Notes: generated by a model from the letters alone, not told the origin. Shown: positions 35,058 through 44,194, counted from the stretch's first letter. The stretch is DNA of 64,000 nt from RGIG9060 sp045645985 (GCA_045645985.1 JAZRJV010000044.1:1-64000), one strand, 5' to 3'. A program made the numbers and translations.

Positions 35058-36182
35058 TCAAAGAGGACCAATATATCGATTTTGAAAATCAAACCAAGTT
35101 GTATTTTCGATTGTTGAACCAAGATTTTTGTTTGGTTCAGAAATACAAGTTGGTTCCCACCAAAAAACTGCAGAGGGATGATTTTTTACGGAACTCTTCA
35201 TTATAGAACAAAGTTCTTCAAAATAAGATTTTTGTCCTTGGGGACTTGCTTCAAAACCTTCAATAAGTTGATTTTTCATTCCGTAGAGATTTGAAAGATT
35301 ATCTTTCCAGCCTAAATTCCATGGATAAGCTGTTTCAACGATAAAAACGCTTTTATCAAATTTTTGTGACAAAGTTTTTACGCAAGTTTCAAGTTTCGAT
35401 AAATCAGTTCCGTGCCAAAGTGAATAATAAGACAAACCGATTATGTCATAATCAAGATTAGATTTTTGGGCGCAAGTAAACCACCACAAACTTCGCGATA
35501 AATCCCCAGAAGAATCTATGTGTAAAATAATTTTACTTTCTGGAAAAATTTTTCGGGTGGCATTTATTCCTTCTTTTAAAATTGATGCAAGGTCAGAAAG
35601 TTTTTGAACATCACTTCCCTTTTCTTTTATTGTGCCATAAGGAAATAAAATTCCGTTTGTAATTTCGTTTCCAATTTGCACAAAATCAACTTGGATATTT
35701 TCATCCTTAAATTTTTGTAAAGCTTCAGTTGTGTAATTAAAAAGGATTTTTTGCAATTCAGTTTTTGCATCATTTTCATTTTTTGAAGAAAGTTTTTCTT
35801 TCCATTTTTTGGGAATTGTCTGTTGAGATGGATCTGCCCAATAATCAGAATAATGAAAATCAATTAAAACTTTCATGCCAAGGGATTTTACTCTTTTTGC
35901 AATTTTAATCGTATTTTCAAGATTGCAATATTTCGTTTTTGTAGAATTTTCTTGAGCAAGTTCTGGATTTACCCAAATTCTAAAACGCACACAATCTAAA
36001 TTTTTTTCTGCAAAAAAATTGATTACATCTGGAATTTGATTTTTATTTTCGTCAAAAAATTTTACGCCCAAATCTTCGTATTGTTGCAAAGATGATAAGT
36101 CTGCGCCTTTCAAAAAACTTTGAGAAAAAGAAAATAAATTTACGAAAACAAAAAAAATAGAAACTAAAAAAAATTTCTTCAT
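35058..36182 (-). CDS. Secreted GH53 arabinogalactan endo-beta-1,4-galactanase
   Basis: This 374-residue enzyme has signal peptide 1-20 (FSFSQ). It has the GH53 (beta/alpha)8 catalytic domain: FLKGADLSSLQQYEDLGVKF at the start, the acid/base Glu173 in VQIGNEITNG, and the nucleophile Glu283 in SVFIVETAYPW. It should hydrolyse beta-1,4-galactan side chains of plant pectin, acting outside the cytoplasm. Length is normal. It overlaps the CMP-kinase-like gene by one base and is probably translationally coupled to it, an odd pairing. It is the main sign of a plant-polysaccharide niche in the window. Confidence 0.93.
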   Translation of the reverse strand: MKKFFLVSIFFVFVNLFSFSQSFLKGADLSSLQQYEDLGVKFFDENKNQIPDVINFFAEKNLDCVRFRIWVNPELAQENSTKTKYCNLENTIKIAKRVKSLGMKVLIDFHYSDYWADPSQQTIPKKWKEKLSSKNENDAKTELQKILFNYTTEALQKFKDENIQVDFVQIGNEITNGILFPYGTIKEKGSDVQKLSDLASILKEGINATRKIFPESKIILHIDSSGDLSRSLWWFTCAQKSNLDYDIIGLSYYSLWHGTDLSKLETCVKTLSQKFDKSVFIVETAYPWNLGWKDNLSNLYGMKNQLIEGFEASPQGQKSYFEELCSIMKSSVKNHPSAVFWWEPTCISEPNKNLGSTIENTTWFDFQNRYIGPL

Positions 36183-36748
36183 TAATCTTCTGATTTTACA
36201 ACTAATCCCATTGAAACAAGTTGTTCTAAAATCTGATTTACGATTTGTTCTGGATTATACAAGGCAGTATCAATTTTCATATCAACAAAATCAAAATCAT
36301 TGTTATCGATTTTGTACAATTTTTGATAGCGAATTGTATCTTCGCGGTCGCGCATTGCTGTAAAATCCATAATTTCTTGCAAATTTCCGCCTTCACGATT
36401 AAAAACGCGCTTTGCTCGAGTTTCATCATCAGCTAAAAGATAAACTTTCAAATCAGCTTCTTTTAACATCCAAATTGCAAGACGACTTCCAAGAACGCAA
36501 GAAGATTCTTTTGCCATTTCAACTTGACGAGTATCAACTGTAATATCAAATGAATCGTCAGTTTTGGCTTTTTCAAGAATTTCTGCCAAAGATAGCCCGA
36601 TTTCAGCAGAAAGTGAACGGAAAGTATAATTTATCATAGAAATTCCGAGAGTTTCTGATAAAAGTGTACTTACAGTTGTGTTTCCGCAACCACTTTTTCC
36701 AGAAATAGCAATTCGAACTTCTTTATTTGGTACGATAGTGTATTTCAT
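36182..36748 (-). CDS. Cytidylate kinase-like P-loop protein
   Basis: This is a 188-residue protein. The start is ATG 36746-36748 with AGGAG upstream; codons before it lie in leader hairpins. The N terminus has VRIAISGKSGCGNTTVSTLL; in a standard Walker A the residue at position 23 would be Lys, but here it is Asn (GKSGCGNTT). The rest fits the Cmk2/AAA_33 kinase pattern: LGSRLAIWMLKEADLKVYL, then DETRAKRVFNREGG (lid Arg residues) and DFTAMRDREDTIRYQKLY. It may phosphorylate CMP, but the altered P-loop makes activity uncertain. It is cotranscribed with the GH53 gene. Confidence 0.8.
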   Translation of the reverse strand: MKYTIVPNKEVRIAISGKSGCGNTTVSTLLSETLGISMINYTFRSLSAEIGLSLAEILEKAKTDDSFDITVDTRQVEMAKESSCVLGSRLAIWMLKEADLKVYLLADDETRAKRVFNREGGNLQEIMDFTAMRDREDTIRYQKLYKIDNNDFDFVDMKIDTALYNPEQIVNQILEQLVSMGLVVKSED

Positions 36749-36760
36749 AAAAACTCCTAT

Positions 36761-36903
36761 AAGAAGTTGTGAGAAAAATTTCAATTTTTGGAACAACTTC
36801 TTAGTCGCAATTTCGCAACGAAGTGAGAAATTGCAGTTAATATTACAAGTTTGCAACGCAAACTTGATTTGAAAAGCGAAGCACTATTTGTGCGTAGCTT
36901 TTC
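36761..36903 (-). promoter_or_regulatory. Leader with four hairpins before the CMP-kinase-like gene
   Basis: In plus-strand order: AAGAAGTTGT/ACAACTTCTT (36761-36802), GCAATTTC/GAAATTGC (36807-36834), CAAGTTTGC/GCAAACTTG (36846-36866, three-base loop) and GAAAAGC/GCTTTTC (36871-36903). The gene-proximal hairpin ends 6 nt before the AGGAG site. The third is nearly the same as a hairpin in the 11.66 kb leader. Confidence 0.55.
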
Positions 36904-36962
36904 AAAAATTCCTTTAATACATAAATTTTCTACTACAAATTATCATAAATTACTATATTTTT

Positions 36963-39900
36963 CTACAACAAAAATTCTAGTTTTTCACGGATGAATTGGC
37001 TTTTTTCTTTTAAACCGATTTTTCCAGTTTGCAAAATTAAGAAATTTGGTTTGTGTGGGTCTAATTTTACTCTGCCACCACTTTCTTTTATCAAACGCAA
37101 AACTTTTTCCACGCTGATATTAGAAACTTTTGCAAATTCAATTTGTACGATTCCTTGGCGTTCTTTTAAAGTTGCGATATTCAACTGTCTACAAATTACA
37201 CGAATTTCTGCCAAAGAAAGCAAACTGTAAACTTCGTCTGGAACGGGCCCAAACCTATCTTCAAGTTCTGCGTAAACTCGTTCGTATTCTTCTTTTGTAG
37301 AAATTGAAGCAACTTTTTTGTAAATTTCCATCTTAGTTTGAAGATTTTTGATGTAGGTTTCTGGAATAAATCCTGTGTATTCAAGTTCAAGAAGAACTTC
37401 AGTTTGTTCAGCATAATTTTCATCCGAAAGTTTTTTAACCGCATCTTCAAGTAAGCGTAAATACAAATCAAATCCAACTGAATACACATCTCCAGATTGG
37501 TCTTTTCCTAAAAGATTTCCAGCGCCACGAATTTCCATATCTTTCATGGCAATTTTGAATCCACTTCCAAGTTCTGTAAAATCCGAAATTACTTGAAGTC
37601 GCTTCATGGCGATTTCTGACAAGGCTTTATTTTCTGGGTACAACAAATATGCGTAGGCTTTTCTGTCGCTTCGCCCTACACGACCTCTAAGCTGATAAAG
37701 CTGAGAAACTCCGTACATATCGGCTCTATCGATGATAATTGTATTTACATTTGGAATGTCGATTCCGTTTTCAATAATTGTTGTTGCAATTAAAACATGA
37801 AATCCACCCATTTTAAACCGACGGAAAATATCATCAAGTTCTGTGGCAGACATTTGTCCATGGGCAACATCAATCATCATTTCTGGAACAAGTTTTTCAA
37901 GCTTGATACGAACTTCGTCTAAACTTTCAACTCGATTATGAAGATAAAAAACTTGTCCGCCTCGTTCAACTTCTCGACGAATTGCAGAAGCAACTCTGTC
38001 GTCGTTGTAAGCATCAATTACAGTTTCAATTGGTTGTCGGTTATGTGGCGGAGTTGTTAAAAGGCTCATATCACGAATTTTAAGCAAACTCATGTGAAGC
38101 GTTCGAGGAATTGGCGTTGCACTCATTGCAAGACAGTCGATATTTTCTTTGAGTTCTTTTAATCGTTCCTTGTCTTTTACACCAAAGCGCTGTTCTTCAT
38201 CAATTATCATTAAACCTAAATCTTTGAAAACAACATCTTTTTGAATAATTCTGTGAGTTCCAACCAAAATATCAACTTCACCTTTAGCCAGTTTTTCCAA
38301 GATTTTTTTCTGGTCAGCTTTTGTAACAAAGCGGGACATGTGAGCAATTTTTACAGGGAATTTTTCAAATCGTTCTTTGCAAGATTCGTAGTGCTGTTCT
38401 GCAAGAATTGTTGTAGGCGCTAAAAATGCAACTTGCTTTCCACCCATTACAGCTTTAAAAGCAGCTCTCATTGCAAGTTCAGTTTTTCCGTAGCCAACAT
38501 CACCACAAACAAGTCTATCCATTGGAACAGGTTTTTCCATATCTTGCTTAATTTCTTTGGAAACATTGATTTGGTCGTCAGTTTCGGTGTAAGGAAAGGC
38601 AGCTTCAAAGGCTGTTTGCCATTCAGCATCTTTTGGGAAAGGAAATCCACGAGCAGCTTTTCGTCTTGAATAAAGACTGATAAGTCGTTCTGCCAATTCT
38701 TCAACTGCTTTTTTAACACGATTTTTGCGATTTTCCCAACTTTTTGAACCGATTCGGTCAAGTCGTGGTGCATCACCTTCGTTACCGATATAGCGCTGAA
38801 CTAAATTCACTTGCTCAATAGGAATAAAAACGATTTCTTCATCAGCGTATTCAAGTTTAATGTAATCTCGTTCGTTTCCAAGGGCTTTAACTCGGTCGAT
38901 TCCTTTGAAAAGTCCAATTCCGTAGTTTACATGAACAACATAATCACCTGGATTTAATTCAACGAAGGTATCAATTACAGAACTTTTTGCGTGTTTTACA
39001 GATTTTGGAGCGTGTTTTCTTCGACCAAAAATTTCGTTTTCTTGAATTACAAGTATTTTTTCTTGCGGGATTCCAAATCCGTTTGAAATTGATAATGGTA
39101 AAATTTCTAACTTGCCAGATTTGTAACCAACAAAATCTTTTAAAATTTCATTTATTCGTAAAGCTTGATTTTCACTTTCTGCAAAAACAAAAATTTTGTA
39201 TTCTTCTTTTAAAAGATTTTCGATTGATTCTTTTAAATAATTGATATTTCCAAAAAAACTTCGAGGACTTTCAATTTCTATAGAAAATCTATCTTTTGCA
39301 AGAGAATCTTCACCATGAATTGTGCGAAACAAAATTGCGTTTTTACAAAAATCCATCAAGTTAGCAAAATTCAACAAAATATCTTGCGGTGGCGGAACTG
39401 GTCGCGCATTTTCGGTTTCGATTAAAGTTTTTGCTTTTCGATAAAGTCCTAAATATTCTCGGTCAAAACTTTCTTGGGAATTTTTTTGTCTATCATAATC
39501 ACAGAAAAAAACTTTTGTATCAGAATTAAGATATGATAAAACTGAATTTTGAAAAACATTATTTTGCTCAGATTGCCACAACAAAGGATAAAGTAATTCT
39601 TCACCTTCAGTTTCGTGGCTCACCATCAATTCAGTTAGATAAGAAGAAAAATCAAATTCTTCAAAATCTTTTCGAGCATTGATTTTATCTTCAAGTTTAG
39701 AAACTAATTCGTCATTCCAAATAACTTCTTTCATTGGATAAATCAAAAGTGAATCAATATTTTCGATTGAAGATTGACTTTCTGGATTAAAAGATTTTAT
39801 TTGCTCAACTTCGTCAAAATCAAAAACGATTCTATGGGCAAATTCTTCGCCAGGCATAAAAATATCAAGAACTTCTCCACGCAAAGTAAATTCACCACGA

Positions 39901-40457
39901 ACAGTAACTCGGGGAACTCTCAAATATCCAAGTTCAGAAAGTTTTTGCGCAACATTTACTGGGTCAAAAGTTTGTCCTTTTTTTATAGTAAAAACTAGAG
40001 ATTTTACATAATCTTTTGGAGGAACTGGCGTTAATAAAGCTCTTTGTGAAATTACATAAATTGTAGGTTTATCACTTTTTTGTGATAAAGATTCTTGAGC
40101 TTCTGTAAAAGCCAATTTTGATAAAAATGATGAGCGTTCGCCAAAAACAACTGCACCTTTTGCACAAGCTCTGTAAGGAACCATTCCCCACCAAGGCAAA
40201 GTTAAAATTTCTGCTTGTAAAATTCCTTTATCATCGGTAAAAACTGTGGTTAAATCTAAAATAAGTTCGGCGCAATCTTTTTCAGAAGGAACTACAAAAA
40301 GACATTTTTTAGAAAATTCTTTTGCAAAAAACGCTGTAACAGAACCAGAAATTCCTTCAATCTCTTTTACGATTTGTTCATCATTTTCGATAAAAGAAAG
40401 AAGATTTTTTGTTTGAGGCCAATTATGAAATAATTTTTGAAGTGATAAAGTATTCAT
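36963..40457 (-). CDS. mfd: Transcription-repair coupling factor Mfd
   Basis: This 1164-residue ATPase removes RNA polymerase stalled at DNA lesions and recruits UvrA. Domains in order are a UvrB-like module (about 1-350), the CarD-like RNA polymerase interaction domain (LNPGDYVVHVNYGIGLFKGI), and the RecG-like helicase with Walker A CGDVGYGKTELAMRAA and DEEQ box MIIDEEQRFGVKDKERLK. The TRCF C-terminal domain follows. Length is normal. The start is ATG 40455-40457; a TTG one codon earlier is less likely. No Shine-Dalgarno sequence is evident. It diverges from the next gene with only 23 nt between starts. Confidence 0.96.
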   Translation of the reverse strand: MNTLSLQKLFHNWPQTKNLLSFIENDEQIVKEIEGISGSVTAFFAKEFSKKCLFVVPSEKDCAELILDLTTVFTDDKGILQAEILTLPWWGMVPYRACAKGAVVFGERSSFLSKLAFTEAQESLSQKSDKPTIYVISQRALLTPVPPKDYVKSLVFTIKKGQTFDPVNVAQKLSELGYLRVPRVTVRGEFTLRGEVLDIFMPGEEFAHRIVFDFDEVEQIKSFNPESQSSIENIDSLLIYPMKEVIWNDELVSKLEDKINARKDFEEFDFSSYLTELMVSHETEGEELLYPLLWQSEQNNVFQNSVLSYLNSDTKVFFCDYDRQKNSQESFDREYLGLYRKAKTLIETENARPVPPPQDILLNFANLMDFCKNAILFRTIHGEDSLAKDRFSIEIESPRSFFGNINYLKESIENLLKEEYKIFVFAESENQALRINEILKDFVGYKSGKLEILPLSISNGFGIPQEKILVIQENEIFGRRKHAPKSVKHAKSSVIDTFVELNPGDYVVHVNYGIGLFKGIDRVKALGNERDYIKLEYADEEIVFIPIEQVNLVQRYIGNEGDAPRLDRIGSKSWENRKNRVKKAVEELAERLISLYSRRKAARGFPFPKDAEWQTAFEAAFPYTETDDQINVSKEIKQDMEKPVPMDRLVCGDVGYGKTELAMRAAFKAVMGGKQVAFLAPTTILAEQHYESCKERFEKFPVKIAHMSRFVTKADQKKILEKLAKGEVDILVGTHRIIQKDVVFKDLGLMIIDEEQRFGVKDKERLKELKENIDCLAMSATPIPRTLHMSLLKIRDMSLLTTPPHNRQPIETVIDAYNDDRVASAIRREVERGGQVFYLHNRVESLDEVRIKLEKLVPEMMIDVAHGQMSATELDDIFRRFKMGGFHVLIATTIIENGIDIPNVNTIIIDRADMYGVSQLYQLRGRVGRSDRKAYAYLLYPENKALSEIAMKRLQVISDFTELGSGFKIAMKDMEIRGAGNLLGKDQSGDVYSVGFDLYLRLLEDAVKKLSDENYAEQTEVLLELEYTGFIPETYIKNLQTKMEIYKKVASISTKEEYERVYAELEDRFGPVPDEVYSLLSLAEIRVICRQLNIATLKERQGIVQIEFAKVSNISVEKVLRLIKESGGRVKLDPHKPNFLILQTGKIGLKEKSQFIREKLEFLL

Positions 40458-40480
40458 CAATTTTGTCCGATAATAAAATT

Positions 40481-41440
40481 ATGAAAAGATTTCTATTTGT
40501 TATTATATCAATTTTTATACTTTTTGCCCAGACTGTAGTTGCACAAGAAAATCAAGATGTGCAAGTTACAATTAAATTATACAATAAAACATTGTATTAT
40601 CCTGGGGAATCTTTGGATAATCCGATTTATGTTCATATCACAGTTGCAAATAAAGGAAGCGAAACTTTGCGTTTCAAACTTGCTGATGATAGAATGTTTA
40701 GTATTGATTTTTCTGCGTTTAACTCAAAAAATAAAAAACTTCCATACACAGAAGAAATTATTAAAAAACGAACAACTGATAGAATCGTTTATTTTAGAGA
40801 AATTGCTCTTGAAACTGGCGAAGAATATTCATTTGTTGAAAACTTAAAAGATTATGTTCAAATTACAGAACCTGCGATTTATTATTTTGAATTAGATTTT
40901 TTTCCAGAATTGTATAAATCAAAATTCAATAAAATTGAATCTAATCGCTTGAGAATTGATGTAAAACCTTCTCCAGCTGCTTCTGGTGTAACAAAAGTTC
41001 CAGTTTCAAACGAAATAATTTCAGTATTGAAACCAGAATCAATTTCGCCAGATAAAGTTGTGGAACAAACAATCGTTGCTCGACAAAAAAATTTGTGGAA
41101 TCAGTTTTTCTTGTACATGGATATTGAAAAAATGCTTACTCGCGACCAAGCAAGAAAACGAAAATACACAACACTTTCTGATATGGACAGAAACAGAATG
41201 ATTCAAGATTACAAACTCGATTTGATGCAATCACGAATTGATAATGCCATCGTTGCAATTCCAGAATCATTTTACATTGAAAAGACAGTTTACACTCAAA
41301 CAGAAGGAAGCGTTTCAGTTATTCAATGGTTCAAATATGACACTTTCAAAGAAAAGAAACGATATGTTTACAGCGTTCAAAAGCGCGACGAAATTTGGCA
41401 TATTTGCGATTACACAGTAGAAAATCTTGGAACTGAATAA
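40481..41440 (+). CDS. Exported protein of unknown function
   Basis: This 319-residue protein starts at ATG 40481, which gives signal peptide MKRFLFVIISIFILFAQTVV with a cut near VVA-Q. Earlier in-frame codons overlap mfd. The N-terminal half looks like an Ig-like beta-sandwich (YVHITVANKGSETLRFKLAD, then GEEYSFVENLKDYVQI). The C-terminal half is helical with SRIDNAIVAIPESFYIEKTV and ends in strands (EKKRYVYSVQKRDEIWHICD). No ribosome site is seen. It precedes the receiver-like gene by 14 nt, so the two probably form an operon. Confidence 0.7.
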   Translation: MKRFLFVIISIFILFAQTVVAQENQDVQVTIKLYNKTLYYPGESLDNPIYVHITVANKGSETLRFKLADDRMFSIDFSAFNSKNKKLPYTEEIIKKRTTDRIVYFREIALETGEEYSFVENLKDYVQITEPAIYYFELDFFPELYKSKFNKIESNRLRIDVKPSPAASGVTKVPVSNEIISVLKPESISPDKVVEQTIVARQKNLWNQFFLYMDIEKMLTRDQARKRKYTTLSDMDRNRMIQDYKLDLMQSRIDNAIVAIPESFYIEKTVYTQTEGSVSVIQWFKYDTFKEKKRYVYSVQKRDEIWHICDYTVENLGTE

Positions 41441-41454
41441 TCTAGGATTAAAAA

Positions 41455-42267
41455 ATGAAAGCTGTAATAATCGCTGAATCACAAAATATAATTGACGAAT
41501 TTTCTCAATATTATAAATCTAATGGTTTCGATGTAATCGTTTATCGTTGGCTCATGAAAGCCATGGACAACATTGAAGAAATTGACCCAGATTTAATTTT
41601 TATCAACGCAGAAGAATATCCACGCCACTGGAAAATTCTTTGCCAATATATTGCAGGAATAAATAAATTTCCAAAAATTGTTTTATATTCATCAAGAAAT
41701 TTCAAAGATGAAGAAAATGAAAAAGCAAAATTGCTTAACATAGATTCAGTTATAAATTCAAGCGAAGATTTGCAAGAAGTTTGCACACTAGAAGAACTCT
41801 GCCCTACTACAAATGAACCAGAAAACGAAATTGAGCCAGCAAGCGAAATTGAAACAGAAAACGAAGTTGAGCCAGAAAACGAAGTTGAATCAGCAAGCGA
41901 AATTGAACTAGAAAACGAAGTTGAAACAGAAAACGAAGTTGAGCCAGAAAACAAAGTTGAATCAGCAAGCGAAGTTGAGCCAGCAAGCGAAATTAAAACT
42001 GAACCTGTAGACACAACTGTTGAAGAAAACAAAACTATTAACTGCAAATTTTTATTTACGCATCCAAAAACTTTTGTTTTAATAACAGGAACAGTAAAAG
42101 AATTTGGTATTCCAAAATTAATTTTTATTCCAGACAATCCCGATGATACAAAAGATTTAGCAGAAGAAACTATTATAAATCGCTGTACTCTAAAAATTGA
42201 TGGAAGTATTAAAACTGTAAATGCAAAAATTATTAAAAATTCAAACGAAATAGAATTTGTAATTTAA
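41455..42267 (+). CDS. Receiver-like/PilZ-like protein with a repetitive acidic linker
   Basis: This 270-residue cytoplasmic protein has three parts. Residues 1-115 or so resemble a degenerate response-regulator receiver: MKAVIIAESQNIIDEFSQYY, then IDPDLIFINAEEYPRHWKIL, then FPKIVLYSS. The usual phospho-Asp position is not certain. Residues 121-180 are ten near-perfect six-residue units (E-P-E-N-E-V type). The C-terminal 75 residues (KFLFTHPKTFVLITGTVKEF, NRCTLKIDGSIKTVNAKI) look like a PilZ-type beta-barrel, without a clear RxxxR c-di-GMP motif. A signalling role is inferred. Confidence 0.65.
   Translation: MKAVIIAESQNIIDEFSQYYKSNGFDVIVYRWLMKAMDNIEEIDPDLIFINAEEYPRHWKILCQYIAGINKFPKIVLYSSRNFKDEENEKAKLLNIDSVINSSEDLQEVCTLEELCPTTNEPENEIEPASEIETENEVEPENEVESASEIELENEVETENEVEPENKVESASEVEPASEIKTEPVDTTVEENKTINCKFLFTHPKTFVLITGTVKEFGIPKLIFIPDNPDDTKDLAEETIINRCTLKIDGSIKTVNAKIIKNSNEIEFVI
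41815..41994 (+). repeat. In-frame 18-bp tandem repeat, ten units
   Basis: Ten consecutive 18-bp units encode E-(P/T/S/L)-(E/A)-(N/S)-(E/K)-(I/V). Divisibility by three keeps the frame whatever the copy number, so length variation between strains would be tolerated. Confidence 0.85.
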
Positions 42268-42272
42268 TTTTA

Positions 42273-42355
42273 CCCTGGATGGTGGAATGGTAGACACGCT
42301 AGTTTCAGGTACTAGCATCCGAAAGGATGTGCAAGTTCAAGTCTTGTTCCAGGGA
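42273..42355 (+). tRNA. tRNA-Leu (anticodon CAG)
   Basis: An 83-nt class II tRNA. The acceptor is CCCTGGA with TCCAGGG, and the anticodon stem CTAGT/ACTAG has loop TTCAGGT. The long variable arm is CATCC-GAAA-GGATG, and the T arm is GCAAG-TTCAAGT-CTTGT. CCA is not encoded. It begins only 5 nt after the upstream stop codon and ends 11 nt before the repeat block bordering the surface cassette. No terminator of its own is seen. Confidence 0.93.
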
Positions 42356-42440
42356 AAAGTCCATCAAAACATCTTGCAAATATTTACTACTTAATTGCGT
42401 AAAATAAATCCAAATACAATTTTGTAAAGTACAATTTCTC

Positions 42441-42535
42441 AGCCAATGCTTTCAACGGAAAATGCCACTCCCCCTGCGGTTCACGCTTTCAGTAGTCAAG
42501 GCAGGGAGGTGTCATTTTTCGTCTACGCGTTGGCT
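42441..42535 (+). repeat. Nested-hairpin repeat element, copy C1
   Basis: AGCCAATGC (42441-42449) pairs with GCGTTGGCT (42527-42535, one wobble). ACGGAAAATG (42455-42464) pairs with CATTTTTCGT (42513-42522, one wobble). CTCCC-TGC pairs with GCAGGGAG. TTTC faces CTAC. The centre holds TGCGGTTCACG and GTCAAGGC, as in copies A and E. Confidence 0.75.
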
Positions 42536-42715
42536 ACTATTTTGTATTTTACATAATGTTTCTGGCGTTATTTTTGCAAGTAAATTTTAAGTAAATATTT
42601 GCAAGCGTTTGGATTTGTTTGTAAAGAAGTTTTACTTTCCATCCAAAACCAATGAGAGTTTGCAAAACGACAAAAAGTACATAAAAAATATGAAATTTTA
42701 TTTATAGAATTATTA

Positions 42716-42798
42716 AAGAATTTGAAAAAATATAAATAACATTCCGAAGTGACTAGCCTGCGTCAAACGAGGAATTTATTTTATTTTTTCAAATTCTT
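42716..42798. repeat. Nested-hairpin repeat element, copy C2 (long perfect arms)
   Basis: A 17-bp perfect arm pair, AAGAATTTGAAAAAATA (42716-42732) with TATTTTTTCAAATTCTT (42782-42798), encloses AAATAA-ATTCC with GGAAT-TTATTT. The 25-nt loop contains GACTAGCCTGCGTCAAACGA, related to the centre of the other copies. It lies 70 nt past the FGE-like gene and could act as its transcript end. Confidence 0.65.
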
Positions 42799-42868
42799 AT
42801 TAAAAATAGTATATAACAATTTAAGTGTTTTCTTTTTATACTAATTTTCCGTTTTGCAAAATTTTTAT

Positions 42869-44194
42869 TTATAAATTTGATTTTGCAATTCTAAAACCGG
42901 TATAAATATCTTTTGAAATAGCATTTACAGAAACAGCATAATTTATCATACATTCTAGAGATGAATCAAAAAAACTTCCACCAGCAGTATAATAATAAAT
43001 TTGTGTATAATCTAGATTTTGAGACTTATCTGTATCTAAAGTAAAAATCCATTCTCGAACATTACCACTCATATCATATAGACCAATTGAATTAGAAAAT
43101 TTACTACAAACAGGAAGTGCCTTTGCATTTACTACAGATTCATTATCATAATTCTCTAAAAATACAGCATAATTTTGTAAAGCAGTTAAATCATTTGTAC
43201 CAGAATATACTGCCGAAAAATCACTTTTAAAAATGTCATTTTTATCAAGACAAGTTACACCACCATCATCATCCTTTGAAGATATAGATAAATCAGCATA
43301 ACTTGCTAAACCACCATGAGCAGAAAATTGAAATTCTTCTTTTGTAGGAAGCCGATAACCATTTTTTGTATTATCAGCAAAAACTGAAGAAAAAATTTCA
43401 AAAGAATTTGAATTTTTGAAAACAAGTGATTCACTTTGAGTTTTATAATAATAAACTTGTTCTAAATTATTTTTTTGACTAAAAGCATTTAACCAAACTA
43501 AAACATCATAAATACAAACATCTACAACAGGCAAAGAGCCAAGATAAGAAAATTCTTCTTCAGATAAAATTAAATCTTCCATGGCTGTTTCGTAATATTC
43601 GGTATCAGAAGGTTTTCCTGAATTTTTAAATTCGTATCCATTTAGAATTGCCCAATCGCAAACTTCTTTCCATTGGGCAAAAGTAGTTTCTGATTTTGCA
43701 ATATAAAATTTTGTTTGTAAAAAATTAGTTTTAAGAGCTTTTGGTAAGTAGTCATTATAATGAGAAATAAAACCACCACAATTAAATGGATTTACAAATA
43801 AAATATCATTTATTTGTTCATAAAAATTTACAGAAAAATAATCTGTGCAAGGTTCATCTTTAAATTCACCTAATTGAACTTTTATTGAATAAGTTCCAGA
43901 TGAATTATAAAAAGAATCTTGATTAAAAAAATATTCTGCTTGTGAAGCATCCGCAAGAGTTGCAACTTCATCTGTATGAATTTTGTTTAACACAATTCCA
44001 TCAGGTAAAAAAGTATTATCCCTACCTGCAATATATTCTGTACAACTTGGAGGAGTTAAAACTTTTAGTTTACAATAAATACTACCCTTAAAAACACTTT
44101 GAAATTCTGGAATATTTTTTTGCATCAATTCATTGTTGCAAGAAATGAGTAAGATGGAAAAAAGTAAAATTACAAAAACTAAATATTTATTCAT
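42869..44194 (-). CDS. Lipoprotein with a formylglycine-generating-enzyme-like (SUMF1) domain
   Basis: This is a 441-residue lipoprotein (lipobox LISC, Cys19). The C-terminal 300 residues match the FGE-sulfatase/SUMF1 fold: FYIAKSETTFAQWKEVCDWA, NGYRLPTKEEFQFSAHGG, NSIGLYDMSGNVREWIFT, a GGSFF segment and TGFRIAKSNL. In most bacterial lipoproteins of this type the fold serves as a binding module rather than a sulfatase activator; the catalytic Cys pair is not clearly conserved. It overlaps the giant gene by 8 nt (ATGAATAA) and is the last gene of the cassette. Confidence 0.85.
   Translation of the reverse strand: MNKYLVFVILLFSILLISCNNELMQKNIPEFQSVFKGSIYCKLKVLTPPSCTEYIAGRDNTFLPDGIVLNKIHTDEVATLADASQAEYFFNQDSFYNSSGTYSIKVQLGEFKDEPCTDYFSVNFYEQINDILFVNPFNCGGFISHYNDYLPKALKTNFLQTKFYIAKSETTFAQWKEVCDWAILNGYEFKNSGKPSDTEYYETAMEDLILSEEEFSYLGSLPVVDVCIYDVLVWLNAFSQKNNLEQVYYYKTQSESLVFKNSNSFEIFSSVFADNTKNGYRLPTKEEFQFSAHGGLASYADLSISSKDDDGGVTCLDKNDIFKSDFSAVYSGTNDLTALQNYAVFLENYDNESVVNAKALPVCSKFSNSIGLYDMSGNVREWIFTLDTDKSQNLDYTQIYYYTAGGSFFDSSLECMINYAVSVNAISKDIYTGFRIAKSNL

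Larger units (their letters stand above)
42367..42869 (+). repeat. Left boundary repeat of the surface-protein cassette (copies C1 and C2 inside)
   Basis: About 500 nt without a gene. Three parts match the block at 51533-52322 in the same order and orientation. 42367-42435 matches 51533-51600. About 42550-42690 matches about 51790-51930. 42828-42869 is identical over 42 bases to 52281-52322. The last part touches the stop codon of the FGE-like gene. It begins 11 nt after tRNA-Leu. Confidence 0.75.
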
